Origin: Tenodera sinensis
Lineage: Eukaryota; Arthropoda; Insecta; Mantodea; Mantidae
Assembly: GCA_030765045.1 (NCBI GenBank)
Contig: CM060970.1
Span: 48,914,076-48,978,075, forward strand
Length of the DNA: 64,000 nucleotides
Direction of reading: 5' to 3'
Shown: piece by piece, positions 1-11,549 of the stretch
Numbering within the stretch: position 1 is the first letter of the stretch
Layout of the letters: every line of letters begins with the position of its first letter
Position numbers and translations under genes: made by a program
The notes under the pieces: model-generated
The model's input: the letters and a program-made list of their open reading frames with translations, nothing else
Databases searched by the model: none
What the model was told of the DNA's origin: nothing

Positions 1-1600
1 GACGCGAACATCTGTTATACGAAGGATATTGTGTTCAACATAAGGCGGAAATTGATTTGTTTGTAAACTGAAAATAATGCTACTAATGAAAATACTACCT
101 GCTGTGCCTATTATCTGCACCATCTTTGCATTGATTTTAACCAGGAGACATTTAATATGAGCATACATCAGGGTGCAATGGAACAAGCCTTTGTTTTTAT
201 ACTACTGTAAATTACAGAATACAAAACATTGTACTACTCGTATTCATGAATGTTCTACTTGTTCAAATCAATGTGTAAGAGTAAAAACAAGCTCTAATAT
301 ACCGGGTGGAAGGTACTGCTTCAGCCGTACATTAACCAGGAATTCTACAGGAGTGTAACAAATATATCCAGTACAATTATTGCCAATAAAGCCGTTTCGC
401 AGTAAAAAAAAAATCGCTCGAATATTTGGAGTCATCTTGATTCTTGACAAATGGATATAAATGGTTTATTTCAGTGTTACGTAAACATTGTGTAAATAAT
501 TCTGGAATACATATCTACCTTAATTATGCATTTATTCACAATTTAATTTTAAAGTGTCATTCAAAGTTTAATTTCTAAGACAAATTTGGCAACATTAAAT
601 TGTGACTAAATTAATTGGAATTAAGATAAAAAGTAATTGCAGCTTGTTCATCCAAGTTTCTCGTGACAGTAAAATAATAAACAATTTATATCAATTGTTA
701 AAAAATTTAGATGTCTCCAAATATTACACATTTTTTTTCGGCGAAACGGTTCTTTATTGACAGTAATTTTATTGAACACATTTATTACATTCATAATGGT
801 TAACGTACGTTTCATCCAGTAAAAGATTGTTTTATCAATGGCATGGTGGAAATAGAATTAATTAAAGGAATCAAACAGCTCGCCATACCCTACAACAATT
901 CGCATGGGTGACATATTGAAACTTGATTGAATTTTCGCTGTAATTGAAGTTTACTAGAGGGTTGATTTTCACTTCATTCTTCTCTTGCTTACACGAAGCA
1001 GTGTAATAAACAAGTTTAGCAGGTGAGCTAACAAAATAATGAAATTCTGCACTTTTTGTAGCTGGATTACTACGCCTGGTAATGAATAGTGATTGAAGTA
1101 AAAGAAAGAAAAGTTACTTCATGCGTTAAAGTGTCGAAACACAAGACGATTTCTAATTCTAGTGATACCATATAGCACTAGTAATGCTTTGACATGAAAT
1201 GATACTATGACTGACTCTAACTGTTGCAGAAGGTAGCCATTTTACCTAAAATAGTAACAGCGACTCGTAGTGTTGCAAATAAATTTAATTTCTGTTGCAT
1301 TCCAAATATACGCTTCCAGTGTGTGCGTAAGAAAACTATAAAGAGATTTTTACCTTCCGTGTCTATTTGTGAAAGCAAGTTCGCGGAATTGTTTCCACGC
1401 TAACGTAATTACCCATGAAGTCCCATGAATCCTGTAACACCTCTATATTTCTCAGTAACACAGAATTCTACGAATCTCTTACCTGCACCATAAATAAACT
1501 TCGGCGAAATGTTTTATTGCGTCAAGAGCGTTGTTATTACTCTGGGAGAGAGCAGAATTTGCAGCGGCGTTCTCTTTACCTTGTCGTCACTTGATTTGGG
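1..1600. other. AT-rich non-coding DNA, nothing recognised
   Basis: Both strands are full of stops and only short ORFs occur. I see no transposase, RT or SINE promoter signature. It is probably intergenic or intronic sequence left of the first foldback element. Confidence 0.5.
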
Positions 1601-1607
1601 AGACAAC

Positions 1608-1951
1608 AACAAATATTCAAGATTTAAAGCTTTCACGGCGCACGTTATTTATTATAGTTTCACGGGCGATCAGCCGTGTGAGGTTTGAAAATATTGAGCT
1701 TTCGGCCATTCTAAACTCCATGGCCTTCGTCAGAATGAAATGACCGTTAGTTTTCCGCTCCCCATATATATACAATGCTAGGTGGGAGGGCAACGCAACC
1801 CCCTCCCACTTAACATTATATATATGGGGAGCGGAAAACTAACGGTCATTTCATTCTGACGAAGGCCATGGAGTTTAGAATGGCCGAAAGCTCAATATTT
1901 TCAAACCTCACACGGCTGATCGCCCGTGAAACTATAATAAACAAATATTCA
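1608..1951. mobile_element. Foldback (palindromic) element with 12-bp direct-repeat flanks
   Basis: Positions 1648-1941 form an almost perfect palindrome with arms of about 140 bases around a short centre near 1791-1800. The insert, about 1620-1939, is bounded by identical copies of AACAAATATTCA at 1608-1619 and 1940-1951, which look like a target-site duplication. The left end carries an extra unpaired lead (AGATTTAAAGCTTTCACGG) that is also found at the start of the related element at 11364. The right arm contains CTGACGA, a GGCCAT/ATGGCC hairpin and GAAA, the order of a hammerhead ribozyme core. No ORF of note is present, so it is non-autonomous. Penelope-like or retrozyme ancestry is an inference; a foldback MITE is the alternative. 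Confidence 0.75.
1848..1897 (+). ncRNA. Hammerhead-ribozyme-like core
   Basis: The strand reads CTGACGA, then a hairpin with a 6-bp stem (GGCCAT...ATGGCC), then GAAA, then GCTCAATATTTTC. The complement of the last tract lies at about 1689-1701 in the left arm, as stem III of a type-III arrangement would need. Against it, one extra base separates CUGANGA from stem II, and the sequence at the expected cleavage position is not a clean match. The palindrome also places the same core on the minus strand. Activity cannot be judged from sequence alone. Confidence 0.35.
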
Positions 1952-2480
1952 CATTGTTATAAATATCGAAGCTATAACTCAGCTCTAAATATATTATTCT
2001 TATACTTCTGCTTTAACTTACGCACTTCCTTAGTTACTTTAGGTAAATATAGTAAGCATTCTGCTTAGTAAATTATGTAGGAAGTCCGAATATACATTTA
2101 TCGTGTGTGAGGAGTGAGGGAGAGAAACGTAGGGTAGTAGAAATTATAAATTTTCATGATAAATGAAAAATTAGGTAAATATACTGTATTTACTCGAAAA
2201 TGAAGCTCTGTTGACTGCAAGAACCGCTCTCTGCGGAGAAGTTTTGAAAGAACTTGAGTAATTCCCAGAAAAATAGTTCTTCAGAACTTCTTTGCTACTG
2301 TATCTAAATACGGATGGTTGGCCGCGGACACTTACTTGAAGAAAGGAGCGGGGAGTTAAACATTTACCTTCACTCACTAGTAGCTTCAACCCTTCTACAT
2401 TTCTTCTTACTAGTAAAACAAGCTTTTTGGTGACAATAGTAGCAACTTTATGGAAACTGAGTTTCTCTTGCACCTGTCTG
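1952..2480. other. Non-coding DNA, nothing recognised
   Basis: The ORFs here are short and show no family resemblance. The stretch separates the foldback element from a pogo-like transposase remnant. Confidence 0.45.
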
Positions 2481-2493
2481 TGCTAGGGCTAAT

Positions 2494-2775
2494 ATGAAAT
2501 CTAGAAAATGTTTCACTATAGGTTTTAAACTAGATGTTTTGGAATTGATGAAAAAAATGTGTTCGAGCAGCGGGTTGAGAGTATTTGGTACAACCAAACA
2601 TGATTCGTTACTGGTGAGTTTAGGGAGACAACTTAAAGCCGCGGAGAAAGGAAGTCGTGGCCCCAAGAAAGGACGGCATGTTGCAGTGGATGGTGCTGTC
2701 GGCGGAAGAGAATAGAGTGCTGTAAAGTGACCGAAATGATGCAAATGAAAGGGCTCAAAGTAGCAAAGCAGCATG
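2494..2775 (+). pseudogene. pogo/Tigger-type transposase N-terminal remnant
   Basis: The frame from 2494 encodes a short helix-turn-helix-like start (MKSRKCFTIGFKLDVLELMK, then FGTTKHD and LKAAEKGSRGPKKGRH). This resembles the CENP-B/pogo DNA-binding N-terminus: a basic FK(L/V)xVLE helix, an FG(I/V)xK..V recognition helix and a glycine/arginine-rich linker. The frame stops at 2715, but further residues (MMQMKGLKVAK) continue the resemblance in another frame up to about 2775. No DDE catalytic domain follows, so this is a truncated, frameshifted fossil. A domesticated pogo-derived host gene fragment is possible but less likely because the frame is broken. Confidence 0.5.
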
Positions 2776-2999
2776 CGAGCAATAATAGTGCTTAATAAAA
2801 TATACGTATTATGGTGCTATGGTGCCGTTAAAATGTATGAAAAATAACACTTGTAAACTCGTAACACAATGTTCTCTTTAGTGCTATCTTTAGCCGTTAT
2901 CAGAGTACCAGTGGTAAATAAACACTATCTTCTGTTTTACTACAACAAATGTAGATGACTGCGGAAGGTAATGTGTGCACTTTGACTATTTCTACTCAT

Positions 3000-3112
3000 T
3001 CTTTTACAGCATATTCTTTAATACTTATTCTTGCACTAGTTTATATTAATGCAAATTAACTTCTGAGGAAATGGTCTTACGACATATTTCCCTGTAAATA
3101 CAATGACAATAG
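3000..3112 (-). repeat. Fragment of repeat family X
   Basis: It matches the internal part of family X also seen at 25957-26010 (GAAATGGTCTTAC..., then TTTCC.TGTA.ATACAATGA.AATAGG). It stops exactly where a SINE body begins. Confidence 0.5.
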
Positions 3113-3450
3113 GCCCAGGTTCGATCCCAGGGATCCGCATGTGGTATTGGTGGTAGGCAAAGCGGCGTCCGCCCGCGTTTTCTCCAGGTTCTCCGGTTTC
3201 CTCCGCCACTTATTGCACCAATTGTTCCATCATCACCTTTCCATTCATCCATTTCGCCTGCATTTCATATCCTCTTCCCCACTTATACCCGGTGCTTGAC
3301 GGACCACCCGCTTCCAGGGCTTCACTCTGTCTAATCCCTGGTCCCTGTGCTCTCCGACAGGCGTCTGACCCTAGGCACTGAGTTGTAGGTCCCAGGGGGT
3401 GTAAGTCCTTGACGAGGGCGGGTTAATCTGGTAAAGAAGAACAATAAATG
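3113..3450 (+). mobile_element. tRNA-derived SINE, 5' truncated
   Basis: A B-box-like GGTTCGATCCC sits at about 3119-3129. A GC-richer body of about 300 bp follows (CTCCAGGTTCTCCGG, GGCTTCACTCTGTCTAATCC) and it ends in an A-rich tail (AAAGAAGAACAATAAA). The A box is missing, so the head is truncated or replaced by family X sequence. It has no coding capacity. Confidence 0.6.
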
Positions 3451-3639
3451 TGTGTTCAAAAATTCAAACCAACAAGAAGAAATATTCCGAAACTGTTTAT
3501 CTATAAAAATAGTTGGATACATTTTTTGTGTAGTAAGATTTTCTTTTTCTTGCGGTGTACTAAAAATGGAAAAACCATCCAAGACGAAAAGAGATTCAGG
3601 GGCTATTCTCAGAGAGTACAAGATACAAAATTTAATTTT

Positions 3640-3970
3640 TGTCACGAAAATATCTTAAACATATAATTTAATCGAAATCGTTAGGACTGCTTTTGGAAAA
3701 TCATAATTTTAGAAAATCTTTTCATTTAAAAATGTAATGATTTTCTAGAAGATTTTCATGTTACATCTTGGAAGACATTCAATTTAATATCAAGTTAGGT
3801 ATTTAACCCACCCTTGGTTTTTGAGTTGTCTCTACAAGTACACAAACGAACACACATGCATGAACATCTAACAACGTTTTTTATTTATGGAACCCCAAAA
3901 CACCTATTTATAGAGAAATCTTGGTATAAATTTATAGGTGGAATGCAATATCTTATCTTCTCATGATATA
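3640..3970 (-). repeat. Diverged copy of repeat family X
   Basis: The order of motifs (tcttaaacatat..tttaatcgaaatcgttag, gacattcaatttaa, tttttgagtt, a degenerate CA-rich tract, gtggaatgcaatat) follows the full copies at 33770 and 55930. It is strongly diverged and lacks clear ends. Confidence 0.55.
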
Positions 3971-3989
3971 TACGTGGTATATAAAGTGA

Positions 3990-6900
3990 AGCGTGAAATT
4001 ATCGAATACTGAATATTTTGTCAATTAGCAAAGTCACTTTAGACTTTAATAGTGTTTCTACGTTGTTTCAACTGACATATTGCTCTTAATCTGAACATTC
4101 AAATTAATGTGTAAATATATTTACATCTTAAAATTATATATGTAGATTAAAATCTGCAAACAATGAGGGTATTTGCAAATGTATCCTACCGTTTTAAATA
4201 GTCACGGCGCTGATATTACTGATGCAACACGCCGCAGGCTTATGCAGTCGCCTGGCTTTGCAAGAAACTCATTTTCTACTTTACATTCACTTGCTACAGC
4301 ATCCTTAAAGATGACACGAATGATAGAATAACCGGGATGCGGATAATTTGACGTAATTCAAATCCAGAGTAAAGTTTAAAACTCTCCAAACCAGTGTGAA
4401 GTTGTTTACAAAGTGATGTGATATGGTATTGCACGGTTGAGGATCTGCTGGCCACACTTTGCCTTGAGGCTGCCCCCGAAGTTAAATGAATGAGCTGAAG
4501 CACGAAACAAGTGAAGGACGATGAAGCGTTCAGCGCTGCCCCACATTTATCTTGCTTCGTCACGTCACGCTGTTGGGTACACTTTCACTAATCGTCTAGG
4601 GATCCTTGCGGTTTACCAGGTCCTCCATCTCGTCAGACAAAAGGTCACAGGTTCGTTAGGTGAAAAGGGAATTAATCGCTGTTGGTAACCCGGAAAGAAC
4701 AAGCACCACTATGTTTGTTACCCGTTTATGGCCCTTTGCTCTCAGCTGCACAGTTTTTGTTCCAAGTTCAGTGAGCAAATTCAATTACCGAATAGATAAG
4801 AAGTTTCCATTACTCACTTAACGCAGATTCCTGAAGTTGCAGACGCTATCTTTATATCACCAAATTCCTCTTGTTGATATCCTCGTATAACCCAAGTGCA
4901 AGTGAGTAGCTTACATCCTTCCTGGAGCCATCCAAGATACCATGTAGCATCTTCCAAGGCTTTATCGCAGTGTGACAGTTTAAATATATCTGGTACCAGC
5001 CGCTCCACCCGCATATTGATTAACTGAGAACATTCTCCATATTGTGATAATGTAACAAAACCTTTTGGCAGGAAGCATTCCTATAAATTAAAATATTGAG
5101 TGCTTTTTATGTTCAAGCTCCCATAGTAGTAAGTCGACGACAATAATTACGACGTGTCAAAGACTGCCTTTTTCTGCAGGCAAACCATAACAAAGCCAAT
5201 TAAGATGACTTCAACACCGAAAACAATTGCAACAATAGCAGGAAACATGCCTCATTAAATCAAAATCAAGTGGGATATCTATAAAAAGCGTATTTATAAA
5301 AAAATAGAAGAGTATTGAACGAGGCATTCGTAGCTTTCCCTTATTTCCCTGGCTTTACCCCTCTCCAATGTTCACACTACTTGCTGGACAGAGTAATAAC
5401 CAATGACACATCAGCAGGAAAGGGAAATACTGATTATTTCTGACTTTGTTGTAATAGCAATCTTTCGTGGCAATATTAAAGCCTTAAACCAGTTTTGGTC
5501 ACTTTATTTGCAATTATTAATTTCTTTCACTACAGTCCTTGCTAGTCCAAACCAGCCGCTATTACATTAATAAGCATTTGTTGCAGAATTAACTAGTAAG
5601 GTTGTCATCGAAGGATGATCTAACCTGAATCTTTGATTAAACTACGAAGGGAACTCAAACATTTAACGTGTTTGTCAAAGTCACAAAATAGTTTTTGAAG
5701 AAGGAAAATGTGTGGAAAATGGAAGTAGTCAACCATCAAGAAACTTTCCATTCGAAGACGAGTGTAGGGGACAATAATTGGCTGGTCAATCTGCCTGCTG
5801 TGCGAGGGGTTCTGGATTTGATTCCCGGTTGGAATATTTTTCTCTATCCAGGGTTATTCCCTGACCTCCCAGAGTGTCGGCGTAGAAATGTGTGCTCTAA
5901 TTTGTAAAAATACCCAAAGACTCGAAACCTATTGCACACCAGTTAACACTACTGCAATATATTCCAAAGTAAAGGCGGACGAGTTAAAGCCGGGATATAA
6001 ATGGAATAATTAAAAACAATAATTTGTATATACTATGGTGAAAATGTGAAATCGCTGTTGGGTTCGAAAATTGTGATTAGTATTTAGAAGTGAAACATCA
6101 AACGACATTGTGATTGTTGTCACAAAGTTCACAAGTAAGCCACAGGTAGGAAATCTTAAGATATTTTAAAAGGATATTATGAAACAAATATTTGTTGGTA
6201 ATTGTTACAACAACGTTTAAATATTCAATGAAACTTCGTAGTCTAGTGAACTGCTTTACAAAATAGATTTTATATAGGAAATGTAAGCCCTTAGAACTCA
6301 TTGTACAGAAACACAATTACAAATTGAGGTTGTAAATTTAAAGACAAACGTAATTCTGAAATTCCAATTACAAAATAATATTGGTTTAGATTTATTTATA
6401 TAACTTGACATGGCAACATTTCCGTCTCTCTCTTCATTTACTGTCCATTTTAGTGCTACGTTTGGCTCGTAATATCAAAAAGCAGATTGTGATTGACAGA
6501 TGAAAACCCACGTGCTTTGTTGTGCCTCAGCACTTGTGAATTAACGTTAGATGCAACCGAAACTGTAACGCTCCGGATGAAGTGAAGAATAAATTAATGA
6601 TAAATACATGTAGAAACCCTGTCAGTCTGTATATATATTAAGCATGTCTAAATTTAAACGTGTGTAGAGAAGTTACTTTACACCGCCACTGCAGCTTTCA
6701 AACCCCCTCCTTCGAACCATGCGTCTTGTGCATGGCGGGTTGCCTTTCCTGATGTCACCATTCGTGCGATCGCGATGACCATTTTGCCTACTCCTGCCTT
6801 GTGCTATTTCTCTTAGAGCTGACACTCGCTTCAGAAAAGTGATTAAAAATTGCCCTGGTACACTTTTGAAATGAACACTCGGTATTGTTGGTTGTTACAG

Positions 6901-8870
6901 AAATCTATATCTACGTGTATATGTATCTCAATAAGTGGGCAAGCTGCCAATTTTTTAAGGAGATGTGGTACCTTTTCTTCTCCGCACTGCTATAAATATG
7001 TTTTCTATTTAGTTTTGCAATTTTACTAATAGCCAAAAAGTTTCGGCAGTCCCCTCATATGAATCTCTTGGAATGCAATACATAGGTACGAACAAACTTT
7101 TAAAGCTAGCAAACTTTCATCCCGATGATGCCGTTTTGAAGAACCTGATAAAGGAACATGCCCATGACAGCGTAGCTTGTTACATCGATTAGACTAATGG
7201 TGGTTTAAATATGGAGGATTCAATTAGCCTAATGCATCGGGCGGCTTTTGTTCGTGAAGAACTGCGCGAGTTAGGGTGGTCCAGATGATTGTCTTTTGTT
7301 TACTGTGGCTCATCTACCAGCCATTGTTTGCTCGCTTAAGTTTTGCGTCGATACATCTGAAAGAGTATTCCCAATCGATGGTGTTCTCTGCAATGGCAGT
7401 TATTAGTTGACTGCACAGAATACCTCGTCATACCTAAACTGTCATTTAGGTAATAGACATTCAGGCAAATAAAATTGCAATGAAATGCATCTAATGCACA
7501 GTCAAATAATTTCTGAAATTCGTATCCAGTAGATCTGTTCTGCTTTTCCAGTTATTGTACCGTTTAGATTCGTCTGTTAGAAGAGACAAAAATAACTGGC
7601 AGTGATTGTTTTTGACACAGTGGGGAGATTAAAACTGGTTAGGGATGAATTGCTTTCGCAGAACGAATCAAGTGTTCACAGGAAAACTAATAGACCATAA
7701 AGAAATTGATGCTACTTTCACATGATTTCTCTGCCACTATCGTCTATATTAATGTGGTTTATAGAAAATATTCTTATGGAAAACGTATTGTTCCACCAAT
7801 TGTTATTCCAGAGAAAGCTCTGTAGAAATAGTTTCCTTACATATGTAGGGGGAAGTGAACCCATAATCACATATTTAAATATGAGTCCTATATTCTGATC
7901 TTGGAATTCTATACTCTTTCCATGACATCGAGAGAAGTAACTGAAAACGACGGAACCCTAAAGTATTTAAAATTGTAAATATTCCATTTTTGCAGCAGGA
8001 AGACATTTTGTTAAATTATATGTAAATATTAAGAGATAAACATACGCCATAAAAAGTGTACACTTGTTTGATAACCATTTTTATTTTAAATATGTGGTAA
8101 TTTAATCAAGGTCGTTATATCTATTTTTGATAACATACAATTTAGTACTGAAGACTACCGCGGACAAATTAGCGAATGTTTTTCACAATGTGAATTGTTT
8201 TTCCCATTCATACCAGTTGTTTAGGGAAAGTTGCTGGTAACTAGTAATCTGGTATTTAAGTTATTTATGATACAGGGATTAAAAGGAACATTTTATTTTG
8301 TGATTAGGTGTGATTCCAAACGAGGCCGCATGTGTAGTTGAGGAAACCTATAAACAAAATAAAATTCCTTTAACCCGTGCATCATATACTATTTTTTTAG
8401 ACACTGCTGAATATTTATAGGTATATTATAGATTATATGTAAATATATGGCTTTGTTTTCCCTTTTTAATGTTCATGGTGGTCATTGGACTGCGATGTTC
8501 AGTTGTTGCGTTGGTTAGCATCAGTGTTGACAACATGATGACTTTTACAAAACCACAACTTTCTTCACAAGGGAGAAAATGGAAATAATATAGCGATGAA
8601 AATATGTAACAGAAATTTAATTAATAGATTTCTATCCTTACTCACCTTTTGAGGAAACTGAAATGTTTATTGTAAAATTTCAATAGGTTCAACATATGCA
8701 TATATACATTGAAATGACTCACCATTTTATGCAAGCATTTTATTCGTGGGCTTCTTGAATGAGGCCATGGTCATATTCCACAATAAATCAAAGTTGGGAT
8801 CAACGGTGTCTTAAAAGCTCTTGAGTGCTGAGTGGTAGAATTTTATAGCGTCGTGAACTGCTAAAAGGTC
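3990..8870. other. Long AT-rich non-coding stretch
   Basis: It contains only short random ORFs. A possible SINE remnant with a B-box-like GGATTTGATTCCCGG lies at 5814-5828. I find no transposase, RT, splice-supported exon or RNA gene. Confidence 0.45.
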
Positions 8871-8871
8871 G

Positions 8872-9066
8872 AGAAAAAAATTTATTTTCTTGTTTAACGA
8901 CGCTGTCAATTGCCAGGATCACATCAGCGTCGCCGGTGTGCCGGAATTTTGTCCCGCAGGAGTTCTTTTACATGCCAGTAAATCTACTGACATGGAGCTG
9001 TCGTTTTTAAGCACACTTAAAAACCATCGGCCTGGGCCGGATTTGAACCCAATAAAAGGTCGAGTT
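8872..9066 (-). mobile_element. tRNA-derived SINE fragment
   Basis: The minus strand reads GGGTTCAAATCCGGCCCAGG (a B box), then a body, then a tail motif GACAGCGTCGTTAAACAAG followed by A-rich sequence. The closing GTCGTTAAA plus A-rich tail is typical of arthropod SINE/LINE 3' ends. The A box is missing or lies beyond 9066. The 64-codon plus-strand ORF here is a shadow of this repeat. Confidence 0.6.
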
Positions 9067-9084
9067 TTATTATCAACTGTCTAA

Positions 9085-9970
9085 GAAATTGTTTGGTTTT
9101 GTTATATTTGAGCTTGCAGTTTATAATTTCTTCCAAAAAACAGTATAACTGATGTAATTAATTACAAAGAGGACATGAAGAAAAACTGAATAATTACTCC
9201 GGTATAGTAGCCACAGCACCGGAGTGTAGTATTCAGGTTTTATTTATTTACTTAGTTATTTATTCTCCAACGCAGTAATTCTCGGTGTGTATCATGGGAA
9301 TACATGCATTACACTCATTTCTAATGTACTGGTCCGCTGTGGCTACAATTGATACCACTGTTTTAGACATCTTCGCCATCCGAGTGTTTGTGGGTTGGCA
9401 TTAAGGCGAACTGATTACGGCGGTGGTGAACTAGGATTTGCCTGCAAAGTAAAAGTTATGAATGAACTAATATTTTTCCACAGGAAGACAAATGAGTGAG
9501 GCACCAAGGATAGCTGGATTCATTTGCTTTATCACAGTTTGGAACTCCTGACAATTGCCGCTCGGAAGTTCTACCAATATGAATGGGGAGACGGGACTAT
9601 GTTGCACTGCATGTTTTCTTGTAGGGCAGTAGTTTATTTTTAATTACACACCTGCGCGGAGCTTGTAGAGCTGTGAAAGAAGAGGGTGACCCTTGCCAGC
9701 AAATCCTCTTTACTTCCTTGCTTTTAATAAGAAATCCCTTTCACGCGCCATTGCGAATAAAAAAATGGGAAAAAGATTGGAGCACGCGGACGATGTTGGA
9801 ATTTCCGTCATTAAACACAAGAGCTTCACTGGGGACGCTGGAGAGCTGGGCTGTTGTCTGTGTCTCCACTTGTCGGAGAGCAGTGCAAAGTGTGACACTA
9901 CAGCATGTCCCACAAATGCTGTACTATCTGTCTGCCCGTACCTCCTCACATTTCCAATAAGTTGAACGAA
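9085..9970. other. Non-coding DNA, two overlapping short ORFs not supported
   Basis: ORFs of 79-95 codons overlap at 9673-9965 in three frames, the signature of a locally stop-poor GC-richer patch rather than a gene. No domain is visible. It could be part of an unrecognised repeat. Confidence 0.4.
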
Positions 9971-9974
9971 TCAA

Positions 9975-10674
9975 TATATAGCGTCCCAAATTGAAGTAGA
10001 CACACTTTGGAACGGTGTTTCTCAGCAACGTGATGAGGCAGAGATACAGTTTCGTTCCTTAAACTTTATTAAGCTGGTTCATGTTCAAAACGTCCACCTT
10101 CTGCCACAATACACTCCCAACAATGACGTCTAATAGAACGGTATGCCGCCTGAATTGTTGCAAGTAGAGTATCATTGATAACATGTTCAATATGATCTCA
10201 TTTGCTCCAGTATCTGTGGTTTTGCGGTGTACACCGTGCTCTTTGAAGTTCCTCAAATGTAGAACTTAGAGGAGTTAAATCGGCACATCGATCCCAGAAT
10301 TCCGTTTCAGTTTCTCTTCATCCTGATTGAACATGCGATCGAGAAAACTTCTCACAACGACATACGAAGCCCCATCTTGTTGGAAGTAAACCTCATTTTA
10401 ATTTTGGAAGAGATCATTAAGATGTGGAATCATTATTTCCAACATTTGTAGGTCAGTCTGACCCGCCACAGCCCCCTCGAAGTAGGGCGCAATTACTCCT
10501 TTGGAAGACGGACTACACCATGCCGTTCACTCCTGGAAAATTTGTTTTTTATGAACACTTGTAGAACGGTAAACATATTCTTTTCCAGTGCCTTCGGGAT
10601 CATACGCAACAAAAATTGTATTTCTGTCTCATTTCGTTGCTGAGAAATAACGTCGATTTGGGACACTCTGTAGA
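9975..10674 (-). mobile_element. DDE transposon fossil (Tc1/mariner-like superfamily) with degenerate inverted ends
   Basis: The ends are inverted relatives: 9981 reads GCGTCCCAAATTGA...TTTCTCAGCAACG, and the complement of 10674-10600 reads AGTGTCCCAAATCGACG...TTTCTCAGCAACG. Between them the minus strand has scattered pieces of a DDE transposase in shifting frames: MLEIMIPHLNDLFQN, a GTSKSTVYTAKPQILEQMR stretch like the 'LKxxVY..kp' region after the last catalytic segment, and a C-terminal SLLGVYCGRRWTF. Numerous stops and frameshifts mean it is dead. The same transposase type appears at 18012-19990 and 50643-51307. Confidence 0.65.
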
Positions 10675-10689
10675 GGCTACAACCCACAA

Positions 10690-11340
10690 ATGTATTGCGA
10701 ACAGTGTATTTATGAGCTTTATCATGGCGAAAACCAATTTGTTCTACGTCAAACTGCTCTTTTCTACATAAAAAGCGGTCGATATCCAGAATGCAGTCTA
10801 ACTCAAAGGTGTATGTCTAAGTACTCTCGGTGTGAGAGATATTAACTCTGTATGGTTTCACAATAAATAGTGACATAAAACGTTTAGTATGCTGGGATAT
10901 CTACAAATCACGGCTATTTATCTTATAAAATGCTTGTAAGAATACACTACATATATCGAATAAAACGTAAATCCATTACTGTGCCACAATATTATAGGTA
11001 GAGATAGATTACGCAACGGAGGGGACACATAGCACCTTGACCCACATTTAGATCTTTTATTCATACACCTCCGGGAGTAAATGTTGAGATGGAGGAACCA
11101 CAGGAGACTATGAGCTGCAGAGACGATCAACGGAGGTGACAGTGAAGCGCAAGGTTCCCTAAAATTTATTGGTTGGCCACTCAGCTGGAAGACACTCGCG
11201 GCGACCCTCCCAAGCCCCCTCAGGGTGGCTCAGTGGCTCCCCTCCAGCATATTATCTGTATGTAGAGTTTAAAAGTCTGTCACGGTTTTAATCAATACAC
11301 ATTAACATAATGTGAATGCCCAAATAAGTTACGTTATTTA
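10690..11340. other. Non-coding DNA, nothing recognised
   Basis: Only short ORFs are present, with no terminal repeats or SINE boxes. Confidence 0.45.
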
Positions 11341-11350
11341 AACAAAAAAG

Positions 11351-11549
11351 TCACTTTACTGTTGTAAGATTTGAAGCTTTCACGGCGAACGTTAGTAATC
11401 AGAGCTTCACGGGTGATCAGCCGTGTTAAATTTAAGAAGGTCGAGCTTCTAGTCCTGAAGATGGCCATGGAGAGTATAATGGCCGAAAGCTCGACCTTCT
11501 TAAATTTAACACGGCTGATCACCCGTGAAGCTCTGATCACTTTACTGTT
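11351..11549. mobile_element. Second foldback element, with 13-bp direct-repeat flanks
   Basis: The insert at 11364-11536 is bounded by identical TCACTTTACTGTT at 11351-11363 and 11537-11549. It starts with the same lead as the element at 1620 (AGATTTGAAGCTTTCACGG) and then folds back: GAGCTTCACGGGTGATCAGC near 11400 is complemented near 11535. One arm is shortened so that the centre holds CTGAAGA, a GGCCAT/ATGGCC hairpin and GAAA. GGTCGAGC before the core and GCTCGACC after it can pair. It shares family and insertion mode with the first foldback element but has a different target duplication, so they are independent insertions. Confidence 0.75.
11437..11502 (+). ncRNA. Hammerhead-ribozyme-like core in foldback element 2
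   Basis: The order is GGTCGAGC, TTCTAGTC, CTGAAGA, a hairpin closed by GGCCAT/ATGGCC, GAAA, GCTCGACC. This fits a CUGANGA...GAAA core with a perfect 8-bp closing stem III. Only about 8 bases separate stem III from CTGAAGA, so stem I is missing. An extra T also lies between the core and stem II. A decayed ribozyme is the cautious reading. Confidence 0.35.

Noticed and set aside
1648..1941. Transcription attenuator or bacterial-type terminator
   Set aside because: The context is eukaryotic and the hairpin is a whole inserted element with a target duplication, repeated at 11364.
9673..9965. Three overlapping 79-95 codon ORFs
   Set aside because: They lie in three frames on both strands with no domain resemblance or splice context; a stop-poor patch explains them.
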